DNA from: an uncultured Armatimonadota bacterium
GTDB taxonomy: Bacteria; Armatimonadota; Fimbriimonadia; Fimbriimonadales; Fimbriimonadaceae
Direction of reading: 5' to 3'
Length of the DNA: 57,312 bases
Assembly (NCBI GenBank): GCA_903927025.1
Contig: CAIYLG010000058.1
Coordinates: 1-57,312, forward strand
The notes under the pieces are model-generated. The model saw only the letters and a program-made list of their open reading frames with translations. It did no database searches and was not told the DNA's origin. Shown here piece after piece: positions 1 through 8,514 of this stretch. A program made the position numbers and the translations under genes. Position 1 is the first letter of the stretch. Every line of letters begins with the position of its first letter.

Positions 1-407
1 GGTTCCAGCCAGCGCCCAATGCCTTTGGCATCGGGTAATTTAACGTTATCTAATCTTTCGATTCGATTTCCGTCAGAACTACTTATCTGAACGTTTACTC
101 TATTCTTCTTTCAAAGTTCTTCGCTACCATTGCGGCAACGAGGGATATTGTAGCCTCCTAGCGATCCCCAATGTCAACCCCTGGTTAACCTTTCTGCGAA
201 TTCGTGCGCCTTTCCCTTGATATGGCTCGTCTTAAATCTTTTTGGGAGCTGCCGGTTCTGTCTGAAAATGAAACCCTCCGGAAGCGGACCCAGCTTGAGG
301 CTTGACCTTAGGCCACGGCGCAACCCGTCACTCGGTTCTGTTGAGAGCAAGAAGTCCGCACGAGTCTCCTAATTTCCTGTGGGAGATGCTAAGGTTGAGC
401 GGTTCTC
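1..407. other. Intergenic region with no recognised gene
   Basis: No convincing coding region, tRNA or rRNA is visible on either strand. A short imperfect hairpin (ATGCC-ttt-GGCAT core) lies at about 15-35, and the sequence AGCGCCCAA at 11-19 resembles the arms of the inverted repeat between secY and adk at 8402-8500. It is therefore possibly another copy of that repeat, cut by the window edge. The rest is AT-richer spacer before the gene starting at 408. Confidence 0.4.
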
Positions 408-2591
408 GTGCGCACTCTCTACACGCTTACCCTGTTCCTCAGCTCCGCGCTGCTGTTTCTTGTCCAACCGATGGTTGGCAAAATCATCCTTCCCGAGTTT
501 GGTGGCTCTCCAGCCGTCTGGACCGCCACGATGGTTTTCTTCCAGGCCGCTCTGTTGGGTGGGTACGCGTACGCGCACTTCAGCACGAAGAAACTGGGGG
601 CGCGCAGACAGGCGATTATCCACATCCCGTTGATGATCCTCGCGGGACTTACCCTTCCCTTTGCAACCCACATCTCAGGTGGTGCAAAGGGATCGGAGGC
701 TCCGCTCCTGGGCGTGATGGCGGCTCTTGCCTCGATGGTCGGCGCCGTGTTCTTTACGGTTTCTGCCGGAGCACCGCTTCTGCAGCGATGGTTCGCCTCC
801 ACCGATGACCCGGCCGGAGCGGATCCGTACTTCCTGTACAGCGCCAGCAACGTCGGCAGCATGGTGGCGCTCTTCGCCTATCCACTGTTCTTTGAACCAC
901 GGTTCGGCCTCACCGAGCAGACGACGATTTGGCGAAACGCCTATATCGCCCTGGTGGCGCTGATGACGATCGCGGCGATCGCACTCCACCGGTCCAAGCA
1001 CAACGTTGAGGTCGCGGAATCCGCAGAGGAAGAAGTAAAGCCGATCACCTCACGGGATCGCGCGAGTTGGACGCTCTTGGGCGCAGTTCCCAGCAGCCTG
1101 CTCCTTGGCCTCACCGCCTACCTCACCACGAACATCGCCCCGATTCCGCTCCTATGGGTGGTGCCCCTCGGGCTCTATCTCCTCACCTTCATTTTTGCGT
1201 TCGCGCGCAGACAGATACTCACCTCAAAAATTCTCGCGAGAATTCTGCCGCTGCTGGTGACCCCCCTTGCGATTGCAATGGTGCTGGAGTCGACTTCACC
1301 TATCATCCCGCTGGCGCTGTTCCACCTCACCACCTTCTTTGTGGCGGCCTGGATGTGCCATGCGCGTCTCAGCGAAACACGTCCCAATGCTAAGCACCTC
1401 ACCGAGTTCTATCTTTGGATCTCCATCGGCGGAGTCTTGGGAGGCTTATTCAATGCGGCGCTGGCTCCTCTTATCTTCAAGACACTCTTGGAGTACCCGC
1501 TCGCCCTCGTTGTGGCCTGCTTCCTGCGCACTCCTCGCCGTCCTGAAGACAACACGTTCATCCGCGCGGATGCCATCTTCCCCCTTATCACGGGTTTCGT
1601 AACGATTGCAATTGCCGTTGCGATCAAGCTCCTGCACATGGAACCCAGCCCTTGGAGAACCATCATCGCGATCGGCTTCCCCGCTGCGCTGTGCTTCTTC
1701 GCGGTGGATCGACCCAAGCGATACGCCCTGTCAATGGCGGCGATGCTCCTCGCCGCATTTGGAATGCACGTCTCCTCCGATGGCAGCGTCATCTATACCG
1801 GGCGCAGCTTCTTTGGCGTGCATCGAATCGTCACGATCGGCAACGGACGCTTTTACCGCCTCATGCATGGCACTACGACCCATGGAATGCAGGACAGGCA
1901 GCATCCGAATGAGCCGCTGACCTACTACGCCCACCGTGGACCGCTCGGCCATGTCTTTAAGGCATTCTCGGGTCCCACCTCGAAAAAGCACATCGGGTTC
2001 GTTGGCCTTGGAGTGGGAACGACGGCCACCTACGGCGAGCCTGGTCAGACGATGACCTATTTTGAGATCGACCCGGTCGTCAAGTCGATCGCAACGAACC
2101 CCAAGTATTTCAGCTACGTAACGGACAGCAAGGCAAAGGTGGACATTGTTCTGGGAGACGCCAGGCTCACTATTGCGAATCAGCCCGACTCTCGATTTGG
2201 ACTCATCGTGCTGGACGCCTTCAGCTCCGATGCGATTCCTGTTCACCTGCTTACCGAGGAGGCATTCAGGCTGTACCTCACTAAGCTAGAGCCACACGGG
2301 ATCATCGCCGTTCACATCAGCAACCACTATCTCAAGTTAGAGCCGGTGATTAAGGCGATGGCGGATGACCTGCATCTGATTGCGCGGGTCAACGAGGACC
2401 AAGAACTGAGCGACGATGACTTCGCGAAGGGATACTACGCCAGCATGTGGATGGTCCTAGCCCGCGACAAAGCCGACTTCGGAAAGCTGAACAAAGACAT
2501 CGATTTCTCGGAATCCACCCCGGATATCAAGGTCCGGCCGTGGAAGGATGACTTCTCAAACGTCCTCAGCGTGTTTAAGCCGATCGACTAG
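408..2591 (+). CDS. Fused membrane transporter-like / spermidine synthase-like protein
   Basis: A 727-residue protein. The first ~480 residues hold about a dozen hydrophobic helices (first at residues 4-22, LTLFLSSALLFLVQPMVGK), typical of the fused MFS/spermidine synthase family. The C-terminal ~230 residues form a Rossmann methyltransferase fold of the spermidine synthase type, with glycine-rich loop GFVGLGVGTTATYG, acidic FEID and DAFSSDAIPVHLLT. In true spermidine synthases this fold moves an aminopropyl group from decarboxylated SAM to putrescine; whether this fusion makes a polyamine, or exports one, is not known. The start is GTG with a weak purine-rich upstream region, so it is somewhat uncertain. 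It converges with the small gene ending at 2597. Confidence 0.85.
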   Translation: MRTLYTLTLFLSSALLFLVQPMVGKIILPEFGGSPAVWTATMVFFQAALLGGYAYAHFSTKKLGARRQAIIHIPLMILAGLTLPFATHISGGAKGSEAPLLGVMAALASMVGAVFFTVSAGAPLLQRWFASTDDPAGADPYFLYSASNVGSMVALFAYPLFFEPRFGLTEQTTIWRNAYIALVALMTIAAIALHRSKHNVEVAESAEEEVKPITSRDRASWTLLGAVPSSLLLGLTAYLTTNIAPIPLLWVVPLGLYLLTFIFAFARRQILTSKILARILPLLVTPLAIAMVLESTSPIIPLALFHLTTFFVAAWMCHARLSETRPNAKHLTEFYLWISIGGVLGGLFNAALAPLIFKTLLEYPLALVVACFLRTPRRPEDNTFIRADAIFPLITGFVTIAIAVAIKLLHMEPSPWRTIIAIGFPAALCFFAVDRPKRYALSMAAMLLAAFGMHVSSDGSVIYTGRSFFGVHRIVTIGNGRFYRLMHGTTTHGMQDRQHPNEPLTYYAHRGPLGHVFKAFSGPTSKKHIGFVGLGVGTTATYGEPGQTMTYFEIDPVVKSIATNPKYFSYVTDSKAKVDIVLGDARLTIANQPDSRFGLIVLDAFSSDAIPVHLLTEEAFRLYLTKLEPHGIIAVHISNHYLKLEPVIKAMADDLHLIARVNEDQELSDDDFAKGYYASMWMVLARDKADFGKLNKDIDFSESTPDIKVRPWKDDFSNVLSVFKPID

Positions 2592-2596
2592 CCGCC

Positions 2597-2929
2597 CTAC
2601 TCGGCGGCTTCGGGCTCGGCGCGGCGCATCTGCTCTTCGTACATCGCACTCCAAACCTGGATATAGGCCTGACGTCGCTCAGGGTCCTCGATGGTGGACT
2701 CAAAGGATTCATAGTGAATTTCCTTGACGAGGTGTCCAATCCGCAGGGAAGCGCGGTCTCTGGCGATGGTCGCCTGGTATTTAAAGTCCGCTCCGGGGCG
2801 CTCAAAAACTTCCGCTTCGGGAAAGATCGCCTCAATGTCCCCCGGAATGCGACCTCGAACCACCACGAACCGGTCGTCTTGGGCATGGTCCACGATGGAG
2901 AGGAATGAATTTCGGGTGAAGATCAGCAT
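2597..2929 (-). CDS. Conserved hypothetical protein, soluble, 110 aa
   Basis: No family recognised. The protein is acidic and soluble-looking, with no signal peptide or membrane segment. It opens with a beta-strand-like MLIFTRNSFLSIVDH and a basic VVVRGRIPGDIEAIFP block, then a charged, helix-rich second half with IRIGHLVKEIHYESFE-like sequence, suggesting a small alpha/beta domain. The start ATG has no clear Shine-Dalgarno; a -10-like TCAAAT ends 6 nt upstream, matching the leaderless pattern seen elsewhere here. It lies 48 nt after the small membrane-protein gene on the same strand. Confidence 0.6.
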   Translation of the reverse strand: MLIFTRNSFLSIVDHAQDDRFVVVRGRIPGDIEAIFPEAEVFERPGADFKYQATIARDRASLRIGHLVKEIHYESFESTIEDPERRQAYIQVWSAMYEEQMRRAEPEAAE

Positions 2930-2977
2930 GTTGCGATTTGAGGCTCAACGAATCTTACCGACTTCCCAGGCTGATGA

Positions 2978-3385
2978 CTAGGGAGTAGGCTGCTGGAGTT
3001 GAGACTTCTCGCTCGCAATGAGGTTCCCGATCTTGACCGTGGTGTACAGGATCGCGAGGCAAGTTGTGATCGCGACCGCGTTGAGGACGTGGTCGATTGC
3101 CGTCAATACATACCTTGAGTCGAGCTCAATCAAAGTTGCAAACAGGAGCAAGCAGAAAAGGACTGGGATGAGAACCCTCACCGGCGCCAAATAGAATGCG
3201 GGAAGATTGCGGGCTCCAGAGACAAGGGATACCATCGAGATTAGCATTGGCATCAAGCGAGTGGGTCCGAGGTGTCCGGTTACGATGCCAGCCACCAGAA
3301 GCCCAAAGTAGAACGCAATCTGGGCCCAGAATTGAACGGCGAGCTTGGCTTGAGGCGTCAGCGGATCGCGGAATGGACTGAGCAT
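2978..3385 (-). CDS. Hypothetical membrane protein, four predicted helices
   Basis: A 135-residue hydrophobic protein with four likely transmembrane segments (about residues 17-37, 44-60, 68-85 and 90-115) and a short polar C-terminus. No family or catalytic motif is recognised. The start ATG follows the TAG stop of the upstream gene directly (TAGATG) and has a strong GGGAGG ribosome site 8 nt upstream, so it is the last gene of a three-gene operon of small membrane proteins. All three are of similar size and topology and may have arisen by duplication, though I see no strong residue identity. Confidence 0.65.
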   Translation of the reverse strand: MLSPFRDPLTPQAKLAVQFWAQIAFYFGLLVAGIVTGHLGPTRLMPMLISMVSLVSGARNLPAFYLAPVRVLIPVLFCLLLFATLIELDSRYVLTAIDHVLNAVAITTCLAILYTTVKIGNLIASEKSQLQQPTP

Positions 3386-3757
3386 CTATACAACCTCCCT
3401 GCACTTCAAATCCCCCAGCCGCCATATCATCGCAAGCATCAACACCGCCCAAACACACTCGAATACAATCGCCCTGTCGGTGTGAAGATCGGCGGTATTG
3501 TGCCTCGATGCGAAAATGCCGATACAGAGAATCAAACCGATGGCACCGGCTGCGATGGTTATCTTTTCGCGTCGGGAAAACTCTCGGTTCATCATAAACA
3601 TTGGAGAGAAGTGCACTATCGTTACAATCGGCAAAAAAGCAAACCTTGCCCGGGGAAAGACTCCAAAACAGACGAGTGCAACTTCTAGAGCGATGCCTGC
3701 CAAGATCCAGTATCGAAGCGAGGAAGCGCCAATCACGGTTCTCAGCACCGGCTTCAC
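3386..3757 (-). CDS. Hypothetical membrane protein, 123 aa
   Basis: Middle gene of the three-gene membrane-protein operon. I place the start at GTG 3757, which overlaps the TGA of the upstream gene as GTGA, with GGAAA ten or so bases upstream. The frame stays open 30 codons further, but that would lie entirely inside the upstream gene. The product shows four hydrophobic segments (starting at YWILAGIALEVALVCFG), one short charged loop with FSRREK, and no recognised motif. Its function is unknown; position and coupling suggest it acts with its two neighbours. Confidence 0.6.
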   Translation of the reverse strand: MKPVLRTVIGASSLRYWILAGIALEVALVCFGVFPRARFAFLPIVTIVHFSPMFMMNREFSRREKITIAAGAIGLILCIGIFASRHNTADLHTDRAIVFECVWAVLMLAMIWRLGDLKCREVV

Positions 3758-4140
3758 GGAGTCTGATTTCCAATTTGCGGGATGTGCGCCGCCGTCAACC
3801 TGGCTTCCCCAATTCGCCAGGCGTAGAGTAATCCGAGAAACACCCAACTAGTTCCAAGCCATAGGAGCAGGTGCCCACCAGTCGACGGACCGGTCTTTAC
3901 CGCATAGATATTTATGATGAGGAAAAAGGTTGGAGCAAGAATGAACAAGGCTCGGACTGCCCGCTTATAGAGCAGTCTCGAGAACACATTCCATGCCACA
4001 TTGCCGGCCATGAACAGCGTAGTAATTCGCATCGGGTCTTTGTGTCCTGACCGATCCACGATCATTGCCACCACATCGATCACCAGAATGCCCGCTCCCC
4101 AAGTGAGCAACACCTTATCCTCTGGGTCGATCTTCTTCAT
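3754..4140 (-). CDS. Hypothetical membrane protein, 128 aa
   Basis: First gene of a translationally coupled operon of three small membrane proteins. The ATG at 4140 is chosen because AGGAA lies seven bases upstream; an in-frame ATG at 4167 sits inside a TATAAT box and has no ribosome site. The protein begins with a charged MKKIDPEDK stretch, then four hydrophobic helices (about residues 12-28, 38-53, 62-82 and 92-108). No family is recognised. The TATAAT at about 4164-4169 is a possible -10 for the operon, though I see no good -35. Confidence 0.6.
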   Translation of the reverse strand: MKKIDPEDKVLLTWGAGILVIDVVAMIVDRSGHKDPMRITTLFMAGNVAWNVFSRLLYKRAVRALFILAPTFFLIINIYAVKTGPSTGGHLLLWLGTSWVFLGLLYAWRIGEARLTAAHIPQIGNQTP

Positions 4141-4236
4141 CGCAGTTCCTGGTAAATCCACCTTCATTATACGAACATAGAGCAATCTAGCGGCGATAGC
4201 CGTCGAGGAGGGGGTGCCGACCCTCAAAGAGGATCA

Positions 4237-5154
4237 AACCAAAGGAGTGCGGGATTTATCACGCTTGCGGCCCGGGCTTCAGCACGGGTCAAACTTCTCC
4301 CAAACAAGCGAAGACACCCGCGCACTGCACGGCACGTCAAACGCCCAAATTGCGACCTCTTCCCGCAATTTCCAAGTCATTTCGACTTTCAGAATTGCCT
4401 TAACTCCACCGCCAAAGCGCAGGATCGGTGCATAGCTTCGCCTTCACAGGATTCCACTCGATGCAGCTTCGAGTTCTGTCGAAATGCTCACTGGTGCGTA
4501 TCAGTCGGTCAAAGAATCCTGGTTGCCACAGTCTTCCGGACCGACTCATCTGGCGATTAATTTCCCGAGAGGATGCCCCTTTCAAGCGCCTTACAACTTC
4601 CCCCACCGACAACTCCGCCGGTGAAAGGATGAGATGAACATGATTGGGCATGATCACCCAGCAGTGGAGGTCGAACATAGCTCCGTGTCCTTCGAAAAGC
4701 ACCTCTTGGACGGCATCGGCAACTTTTGGTGCGGACATGAGGCCCTCTCCAGAACCCGAATCACAGTGCGACTCAATTCTCCGGGCGATTTCAGCCTTTC
4801 GGAATGAATCTTGCTCGCGACTCAATTCCTCTTGCCAACGTTCGATGGCTTCACCCGGGACAGCATCGGCGAGCCGCCAGGTGATGAACTGAGGAGACCT
4901 GCCTGCATCAAAATGCGGCAGGTAGCCTCTCGAATAGCGGCCTCTCAATTCTCCCATTCGAGTCATCATACGCCTCTGAATCGGTTTCCAAAAGTGGCAC
5001 CTATCAATTGTTGGGCCGGAAACCATTTTGGCGAACCAACCTCGTTCTGCTGAATTAGAGGTTTTTATGTCGTTCGTAGATCTCGTATCCATAAGGAAAA
5101 TGCCGGCGCTGAAGCACCGGCGGCAAGCGTGATAAATCCCGCACTCCTTTGGTT
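4237..5154 (-). mobile_element. RAYT/REP element bounded by 32-bp perfect inverted repeats
   Basis: The transposase gene 4400-4966 is framed by a perfect 32-bp inverted repeat, 4237-4268 and 5123-5154 (core AAAGGAGTGCGGGATTTATC). Just inside each arm is an imperfect palindrome, CCCGgGCT-tc-AGCaCGGG at 4271-4288 and CCGGcGCT-ga-AGCaCCGG at 5103-5120, with one mismatch at the same stem level. This REP-palindrome-plus-inverted-flank layout is the expected arrangement of a REP unit around its RAYT. No target-site duplication was identified, and the gene inside has lost its catalytic tyrosine. Confidence 0.75.
4400..4966 (-). CDS. REP-associated tyrosine transposase (RAYT), catalytic Tyr replaced by Cys
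   Basis: A Y1/HUH-superfamily (IS200-like) transposase of the RAYT branch. Signature blocks are RGYLPHFD near the N-terminus, WVIMPNHVHLIL with the metal-binding HVH pair at residues 109/111, GRLWQPGFFDRLIR, and IEWNPVKAK at the end. In this family the strand-cleaving tyrosine precedes the I-E-x-NPVKA block (as in DYIENNPVKAGL); here that position is Cys 168 (codon TGC). Single-strand cleavage by the usual route should thus be lost. The start at 4966 is chosen for AGAGG six bases upstream; the frame extends to 5092. It sits inside the inverted-repeat element 4237-5154 and was possibly retained as a DNA-binding protein or is decaying. Confidence 0.8.
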   Translation of the reverse strand: MTRMGELRGRYSRGYLPHFDAGRSPQFITWRLADAVPGEAIERWQEELSREQDSFRKAEIARRIESHCDSGSGEGLMSAPKVADAVQEVLFEGHGAMFDLHCWVIMPNHVHLILSPAELSVGEVVRRLKGASSREINRQMSRSGRLWQPGFFDRLIRTSEHFDRTRSCIEWNPVKAKLCTDPALWRWS

Positions 5155-5164
5155 GGTGGAAGAT

Positions 5165-5932
5165 CTAGAACGCCTGAAACTCGCCGTACAACTCGTGCCC
5201 GTCAAACGCCTGGCGCATGGCGCCGAAGGGGCGCCAGCGGGAGTGACCGTCACAGTAGGAGCCGTTGGTGCCGTTGCCGTGGCGAGTTGACGCGATTGCG
5301 AATACCGGGACTCCCAGGTCTTGAGCGCTCGGGAGGGCGGTGGTGTAGGGGTTGCCGTTTGGGTCGCCCACCTCACCGAGCCAGGGATGGTAGTGCACGT
5401 CGCAGTCGGCATTGTTGCGCTCGTTGATGTACACCGACTGGCTGGGGGCGGTCACCTGGCTCTGGGTCATCCCGAACAGGTAGTAGGCGTTCAGGATTGC
5501 GCTGCTGAGATACCCAGGCGCAGGAGGAGGAGCACCGTTGGCGAGGCAGTTTCCGCTGGCATCCAGCAGCTTGAGTCCATGAGCATCGGGGTCCGACGGG
5601 CAGTAGTAAATCTGAGTCTTGTTGACGTCCTTTGAGGCCATGTACGGCAGTATCGCAAGCAGCGGTGAACCGTAGTCCACGCTCTCAAGTTGGGCGTCCG
5701 CGTCGTCTACGACTGGATTGCTGGTCGCAGGATGCTCCTGAGGATACTTGTCATCGTAGTCGCCCAAATACAGCATCAGCGCAATGCCGATCTGCTTTCC
5801 GTTCGAGAGGCAGGTGGTCTTCTTGGCGGCCTCTTTCGCCTGGGCGAATACGGGGAACAGGACGGCGGCCAGAATCGCGATGATCGCAATCACGACGAGA
5901 AGTTCGATAAGGGTAAAGGCTTTGGATTTCAA
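5165..5932 (-). CDS. Type II pseudopilin, DUF1559-like
   Basis: A 255-residue pseudopilin. The start is TTG at 5932, because a perfect AAGGAGG lies five bases upstream; the frame runs further but without a ribosome site. Residues 1-33 form the class III signal: short basic leader KSKA, then FTLIELLVV with glutamate at +5 and a hydrophobic helix reaching [12 protein letters not shown]. The globular part has the [24 protein letters not shown] block and a C-terminal [20 protein letters not shown] segment of the DUF1559 type. Such proteins are processed by prepilin peptidase and belong to T4P/T2S-like machines or are surface-exposed; in Armatimonadota and Planctomycetota they are highly multiplied and mostly unassigned. 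It is apparently monocistronic. Confidence 0.88.
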   Translation of the reverse strand: MKSKAFTLIELLVVIAIIAILAAVLFPVFAQAKEAAKKTTCLSNGKQIGIALMLYLGDYDDKYPQEHPATSNPVVDDADAQLESVDYGSPLLAILPYMASKDVNKTQIYYCPSDPDAHGLKLLDASGNCLANGAPPPAPGYLSSAILNAYYLFGMTQSQVTAPSQSVYINERNNADCDVHYHPWLGEVGDPNGNPYTTALPSAQDLGVPVFAIASTRHGNGTNGSYCDGHSRWRPFGAMRQAFDGHELYGEFQAF

Positions 5933-6021
5933 GTTTTCCTCCTTGGGAGGCGGGGCTGAATCGCTTATTAACTGACGATTCAACGGACAGGAATTCGGGA
6001 CACAACGGTCCCAGGAATTGC

Positions 6022-6444
6022 CTAAGCCGCGACAGGAGGAGGGGTTGGAGGGGTCCTGTCGGCGGAGGACTCGGCGACGGCGTATCCGATGGGCTGTGTG
6101 ACTGTCGGGATCGCGGTTGGAAACTCTAGGCGAACCGGCTCTGAAGCGAAGACCTCAAACTTGGGAGCGGTAGACGATTCTTGCTTGGGTGCCTTCTTCT
6201 CTGCGCATCGGCATTGAAGAAATCCCTTCTCGCCAGCCATGGGAGCCCGATGGATGTGCCCAATCACTTTGCCGCAACAGTCCTTGATGGCAACATCGAT
6301 GGTTTGAACCGATGCAGTCGGACACTGGGTCCCCAGTGCGGTTGCCGGAAATGTCTGGAGGGAAGCGCACAAGAACAGGCATACCGCCAAAAGGATTTGC
6401 GGAATTCCGGATACCCGAACCCAAAGCGTCTTCAGTGAGCGCAC
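6022..6444 (-). CDS. Small secreted Cys-containing hypothetical protein
   Basis: About 140 residues if GTG 6444 is the start, chosen because an N-terminal signal ([25 protein letters not shown]) follows it and because the upstream open frame runs through the infA terminator. The mature part carries a CC pair ([15 protein letters not shown]), a CRC motif and a proline-rich C-terminal tail ending PPTPPPVAA. This points to an exported or periplasmic small protein, possibly metal-binding through the Cys and His residues. No family is recognised and the start is uncertain. Confidence 0.5.
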   Translation of the reverse strand: MRSLKTLWVRVSGIPQILLAVCLFLCASLQTFPATALGTQCPTASVQTIDVAIKDCCGKVIGHIHRAPMAGEKGFLQCRCAEKKAPKQESSTAPKFEVFASEPVRLEFPTAIPTVTQPIGYAVAESSADRTPPTPPPVAA

Positions 6445-6587
6445 TTCTGATCGGAAGTATACCGACGGATTATTGCCGCCTAATCGAGACGGGCGGGCGC
6501 GAGCTTCCGACCGGACGCAGAGTCTGGTAATTGTTACTGCTTGTTTAGCCCGGTGCGCGTCCATAAGGACGGGGTTAAGACCCCATC

Positions 6588-6610
6588 TCAAAAGCGGGTT
6601 AAATGCCCGC
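6588..6610 (-). terminator. Intrinsic terminator after infA
   Basis: On the minus strand a GCGGG-catttaa-CCCGC stem is followed by TTTTG, about 80 bases past the infA stop. A second small hairpin, GGGGT-ctta-ACCCC, follows at 6571-6584. These are the expected end of the long ribosomal protein operon. Confidence 0.55.
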
Positions 6611-6689
6611 GCTCCCATCGGGGAACGCGGTGTGTTGATTTGCCCCACGCCCAAGAGCCTGGAAGCCCCAATGGGCCGTACTACCTTCC

Positions 6690-6944
6690 TTACTTGAATC
6701 GGTAGACGATACGGCCCATGGTGAGATCGTACGGGCTGAGTTCGACTCGGACTCGGTCTCCGGGGAGGATTCGGATGTAGTTCATCCTCATCTTTCCGCT
6801 CACGTGGGCGAGGATCTCGACGTCTCCTTCGTCCAGCTTTACGCGAAAGCGGGCATTAGGTAGGTTTTCGAGGACGATTCCCTCGACTTCGATGCCCTTT
6901 TCCTTGTCTTGTTGAGGCTTATACGGTGGTCTCTTTCGCGCCAT
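6690..6944 (-). CDS. infA: Translation initiation factor IF-1
   Basis: An 84-residue OB-fold protein that occupies the A site of the 30S subunit during initiation. [45 protein letters not shown] and [14 protein letters not shown] match the family along its whole length. A basic 15-residue N-terminal extension ([15 protein letters not shown]) makes it slightly longer than the usual ~72. It is the last gene of the cluster; rpmJ, rpsM, rpsK, rpsD and rpoA, which normally follow, are absent. Upstream, TAAACT ends 7 nt before the ATG with no Shine-Dalgarno, so infA may also have its own leaderless transcript. Confidence 0.95.
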   Translation of the reverse strand: MARKRPPYKPQQDKEKGIEVEGIVLENLPNARFRVKLDEGDVEILAHVSGKMRMNYIRILPGDRVRVELSPYDLTMGRIVYRFK

Positions 6945-6951
6945 TGACCAC

Positions 6952-6957
6952 AGTTTA
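6952..6957 (-). promoter_or_regulatory. -10-like TAAACT, 7 nt before the infA start
   Basis: On the minus strand TAAACT is followed by seven bases and then ATG, with no ribosome site between. One of several TANNNT-start arrangements in this window that suggest leaderless mRNAs. Confidence 0.4.
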
Positions 6958-6984
6958 CCGCCTTAGGTCTAGTGCCTCAAGAAA

Positions 6985-7740
6985 TCAGTCTTCGCGGGTC
7001 AGGATATCCACTCCGTCACGAGTGATGGCGATGGTGTGCTCGAAGTGCGCAGAGAGCTTTCCGTCGGCCGTGACGAGGGTCCATTTGTCGTCAAGGGTCT
7101 TCACTTTGAACGTTCCCTGGTTCACCATTGGCTCGATGCAGATGGTCATGCCGTCCCGAATCATCTCCAGGGTGTTGGGCTTACCGAAGTTGGGAACAAA
7201 ATCCGGCTCTTCATGGAGCTTGCGTCCGATGCCGTGGCCGACGAGGTCTCGCACCACTGAAAAGCCGTTCATCTCAACGTACCGTTGCACTGTGCTGCCG
7301 ATGTCGCCAATTCGATTGCCGACCCTCGCCTTGGCGATTCCCTGATATAGAGACTCCCGGGTGACGTTGAGCAGCTTCTGCGCCTCAGGGCTGATTGAGC
7401 CAACCGGATAGGTCCACGCACCGTCGGCGTGCCAACCGTCAAGGAGCACGCCCATGTCTAAACTGACAATGTCTCCCTCTTGAAGCGGAACCTGGTTGGG
7501 AATCCCGTGAACAACACCTTCGTTGACCGAGATGCAGGTGTTGGCGGGAAAACCTCGGTAATTGAGGAAGCTGGGAGTACCGCCTGCCTCGGCGACGATA
7601 CGTCCGGCCACGGCGTCCAATTCTGCTGGCGTGGTCTTTCCTGGGACAATCGCCTCAGACATGCATCGCAACGCACGCGCCACTACCCGTCCAGAGGCTC
7701 GCATCTTCTCAATCTCGGGTTTCGACTTGAGAAGGATCAT
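6985..7740 (-). CDS. map: Methionine aminopeptidase, type I
   Basis: Cytosolic dimetal enzyme that removes the initiator methionine from nascent proteins. At 251 residues it has the usual type I length. The metal ligands are recognisable: D in VSLDMGVLLDGWHADGAW (two Asp), H in GHGIGRKLHEEPDFVPNFG, E in ICIEPMVNQG, and the last Glu in AHFEHTIAI. The motif NYRGFPANTCISVNEGVVHGIP is diagnostic. The gene overlaps adk by four bases (ATGA), the order secY-adk-map-infA being that of Gram-positive-type spc operons, and so is cotranscribed. Confidence 0.96.
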   Translation of the reverse strand: MILLKSKPEIEKMRASGRVVARALRCMSEAIVPGKTTPAELDAVAGRIVAEAGGTPSFLNYRGFPANTCISVNEGVVHGIPNQVPLQEGDIVSLDMGVLLDGWHADGAWTYPVGSISPEAQKLLNVTRESLYQGIAKARVGNRIGDIGSTVQRYVEMNGFSVVRDLVGHGIGRKLHEEPDFVPNFGKPNTLEMIRDGMTICIEPMVNQGTFKVKTLDDKWTLVTADGKLSAHFEHTIAITRDGVDILTRED

Positions 7741-8390
7741 CGTGGCATCGCTTCGATGATCTGGCGATAAGTATCTTCTGGCCCAACGCTTCCGTCCACG
7801 CGCAGCAGCGAGCCGGTACTTGCATAGTAGTCAATCACCGGAGCCGTCGTTTCTCGGAAGACGCGAAGGCGCTCCAAAATTGTTCCTGGCTGATCGTCGG
7901 TGCGAACGAAGAGAGGTCCGTTGCACTTATCGCAAAGCCCTTCCCGCATCGGGGGCTTGTTTCGGCTGTGATAGATTTCGCCGCATTTGGTGCATCCCAT
8001 TCTGCCGGCAAGTCGATGAAGGATCGTCTCTTCAGGTACTTCGATGGAGATCACCTTGTCAAGGCCGAACTCCATCTCAAAGAGAATCTCGTCGAGGGCT
8101 TCTGCCTGGCGAACGGTTCGAGGAAAGCCGTCGAGAACGAAGCCGTGCTTGCGAGTATCGTCGTCACGAAGACGCTTGGCCATCATTTCAATCGTGACGC
8201 CGTTGGGGACCAGTTCGCCGTGCTGGATATATCGCTTGGCAAGCCGACCCAAATCCGTTTCCGCTTCGATCTCTCGGCGGAAAATATCCCCTGAGGATAG
8301 TGCCTTGAGCCCGAGCCGCTCGGTTAAAAGTGCGCTCTGGGTTCCTTTGCCAACTCCTGGCGGGCCGATGAGAATAAGGCGATAAGACAT
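7737..8390 (-). CDS. adk: Adenylate kinase, zinc-lid type
   Basis: Catalyses ATP + AMP to 2 ADP. The 217-residue protein has the P-loop GPPGVGKGTQ, AMP-binding SSGDIFRRE, GFPRTVRQAEALD and a long LID domain with CTKCGEIY and CDKC, so the four cysteines (C-x2-C...C-x2-C) bind zinc as in Gram-positive enzymes. It lies between secY and map, overlapping map by four bases, and is separated from secY by 124 bases containing a large inverted repeat. No clear Shine-Dalgarno precedes the ATG. Confidence 0.96.
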   Translation of the reverse strand: MSYRLILIGPPGVGKGTQSALLTERLGLKALSSGDIFRREIEAETDLGRLAKRYIQHGELVPNGVTIEMMAKRLRDDDTRKHGFVLDGFPRTVRQAEALDEILFEMEFGLDKVISIEVPEETILHRLAGRMGCTKCGEIYHSRNKPPMREGLCDKCNGPLFVRTDDQPGTILERLRVFRETTAPVIDYYASTGSLLRVDGSVGPEDTYRQIIEAMPR

Positions 8391-8401
8391 TTTTGCTGTT
8401 T

Positions 8402-8500
8402 GGCGTTAGGATAATTGTCGCAAAGAAAATTGGGCGCTAGATGCTGGATTTGCCGGGGGAGAAAATCACTTTCCTCCCCTAGCGCCCAACGCCTAACGCC
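8402..8500. repeat. Nested inverted repeat / attenuator-like hairpin between secY and adk
   Basis: Three nested arm pairs are visible: GGCGTTAGG (8402-8410) with CCTAACGCC (8492-8500); TTGGGCGCTAG (8430-8440) with CTAGCGCCCAA (8479-8489); and GGGGAG with CTCCCC in the loop. Read on the minus strand, the 11-bp stem is followed by TTTTCTTTG, as in an intrinsic terminator, so it could attenuate transcription between secY and adk. Alternatively it is an inserted repeat: AGCGCCCAA also occurs at 11-19. Confidence 0.55.
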
Positions 8501-8514
8501 CAATACCCGCGTTT

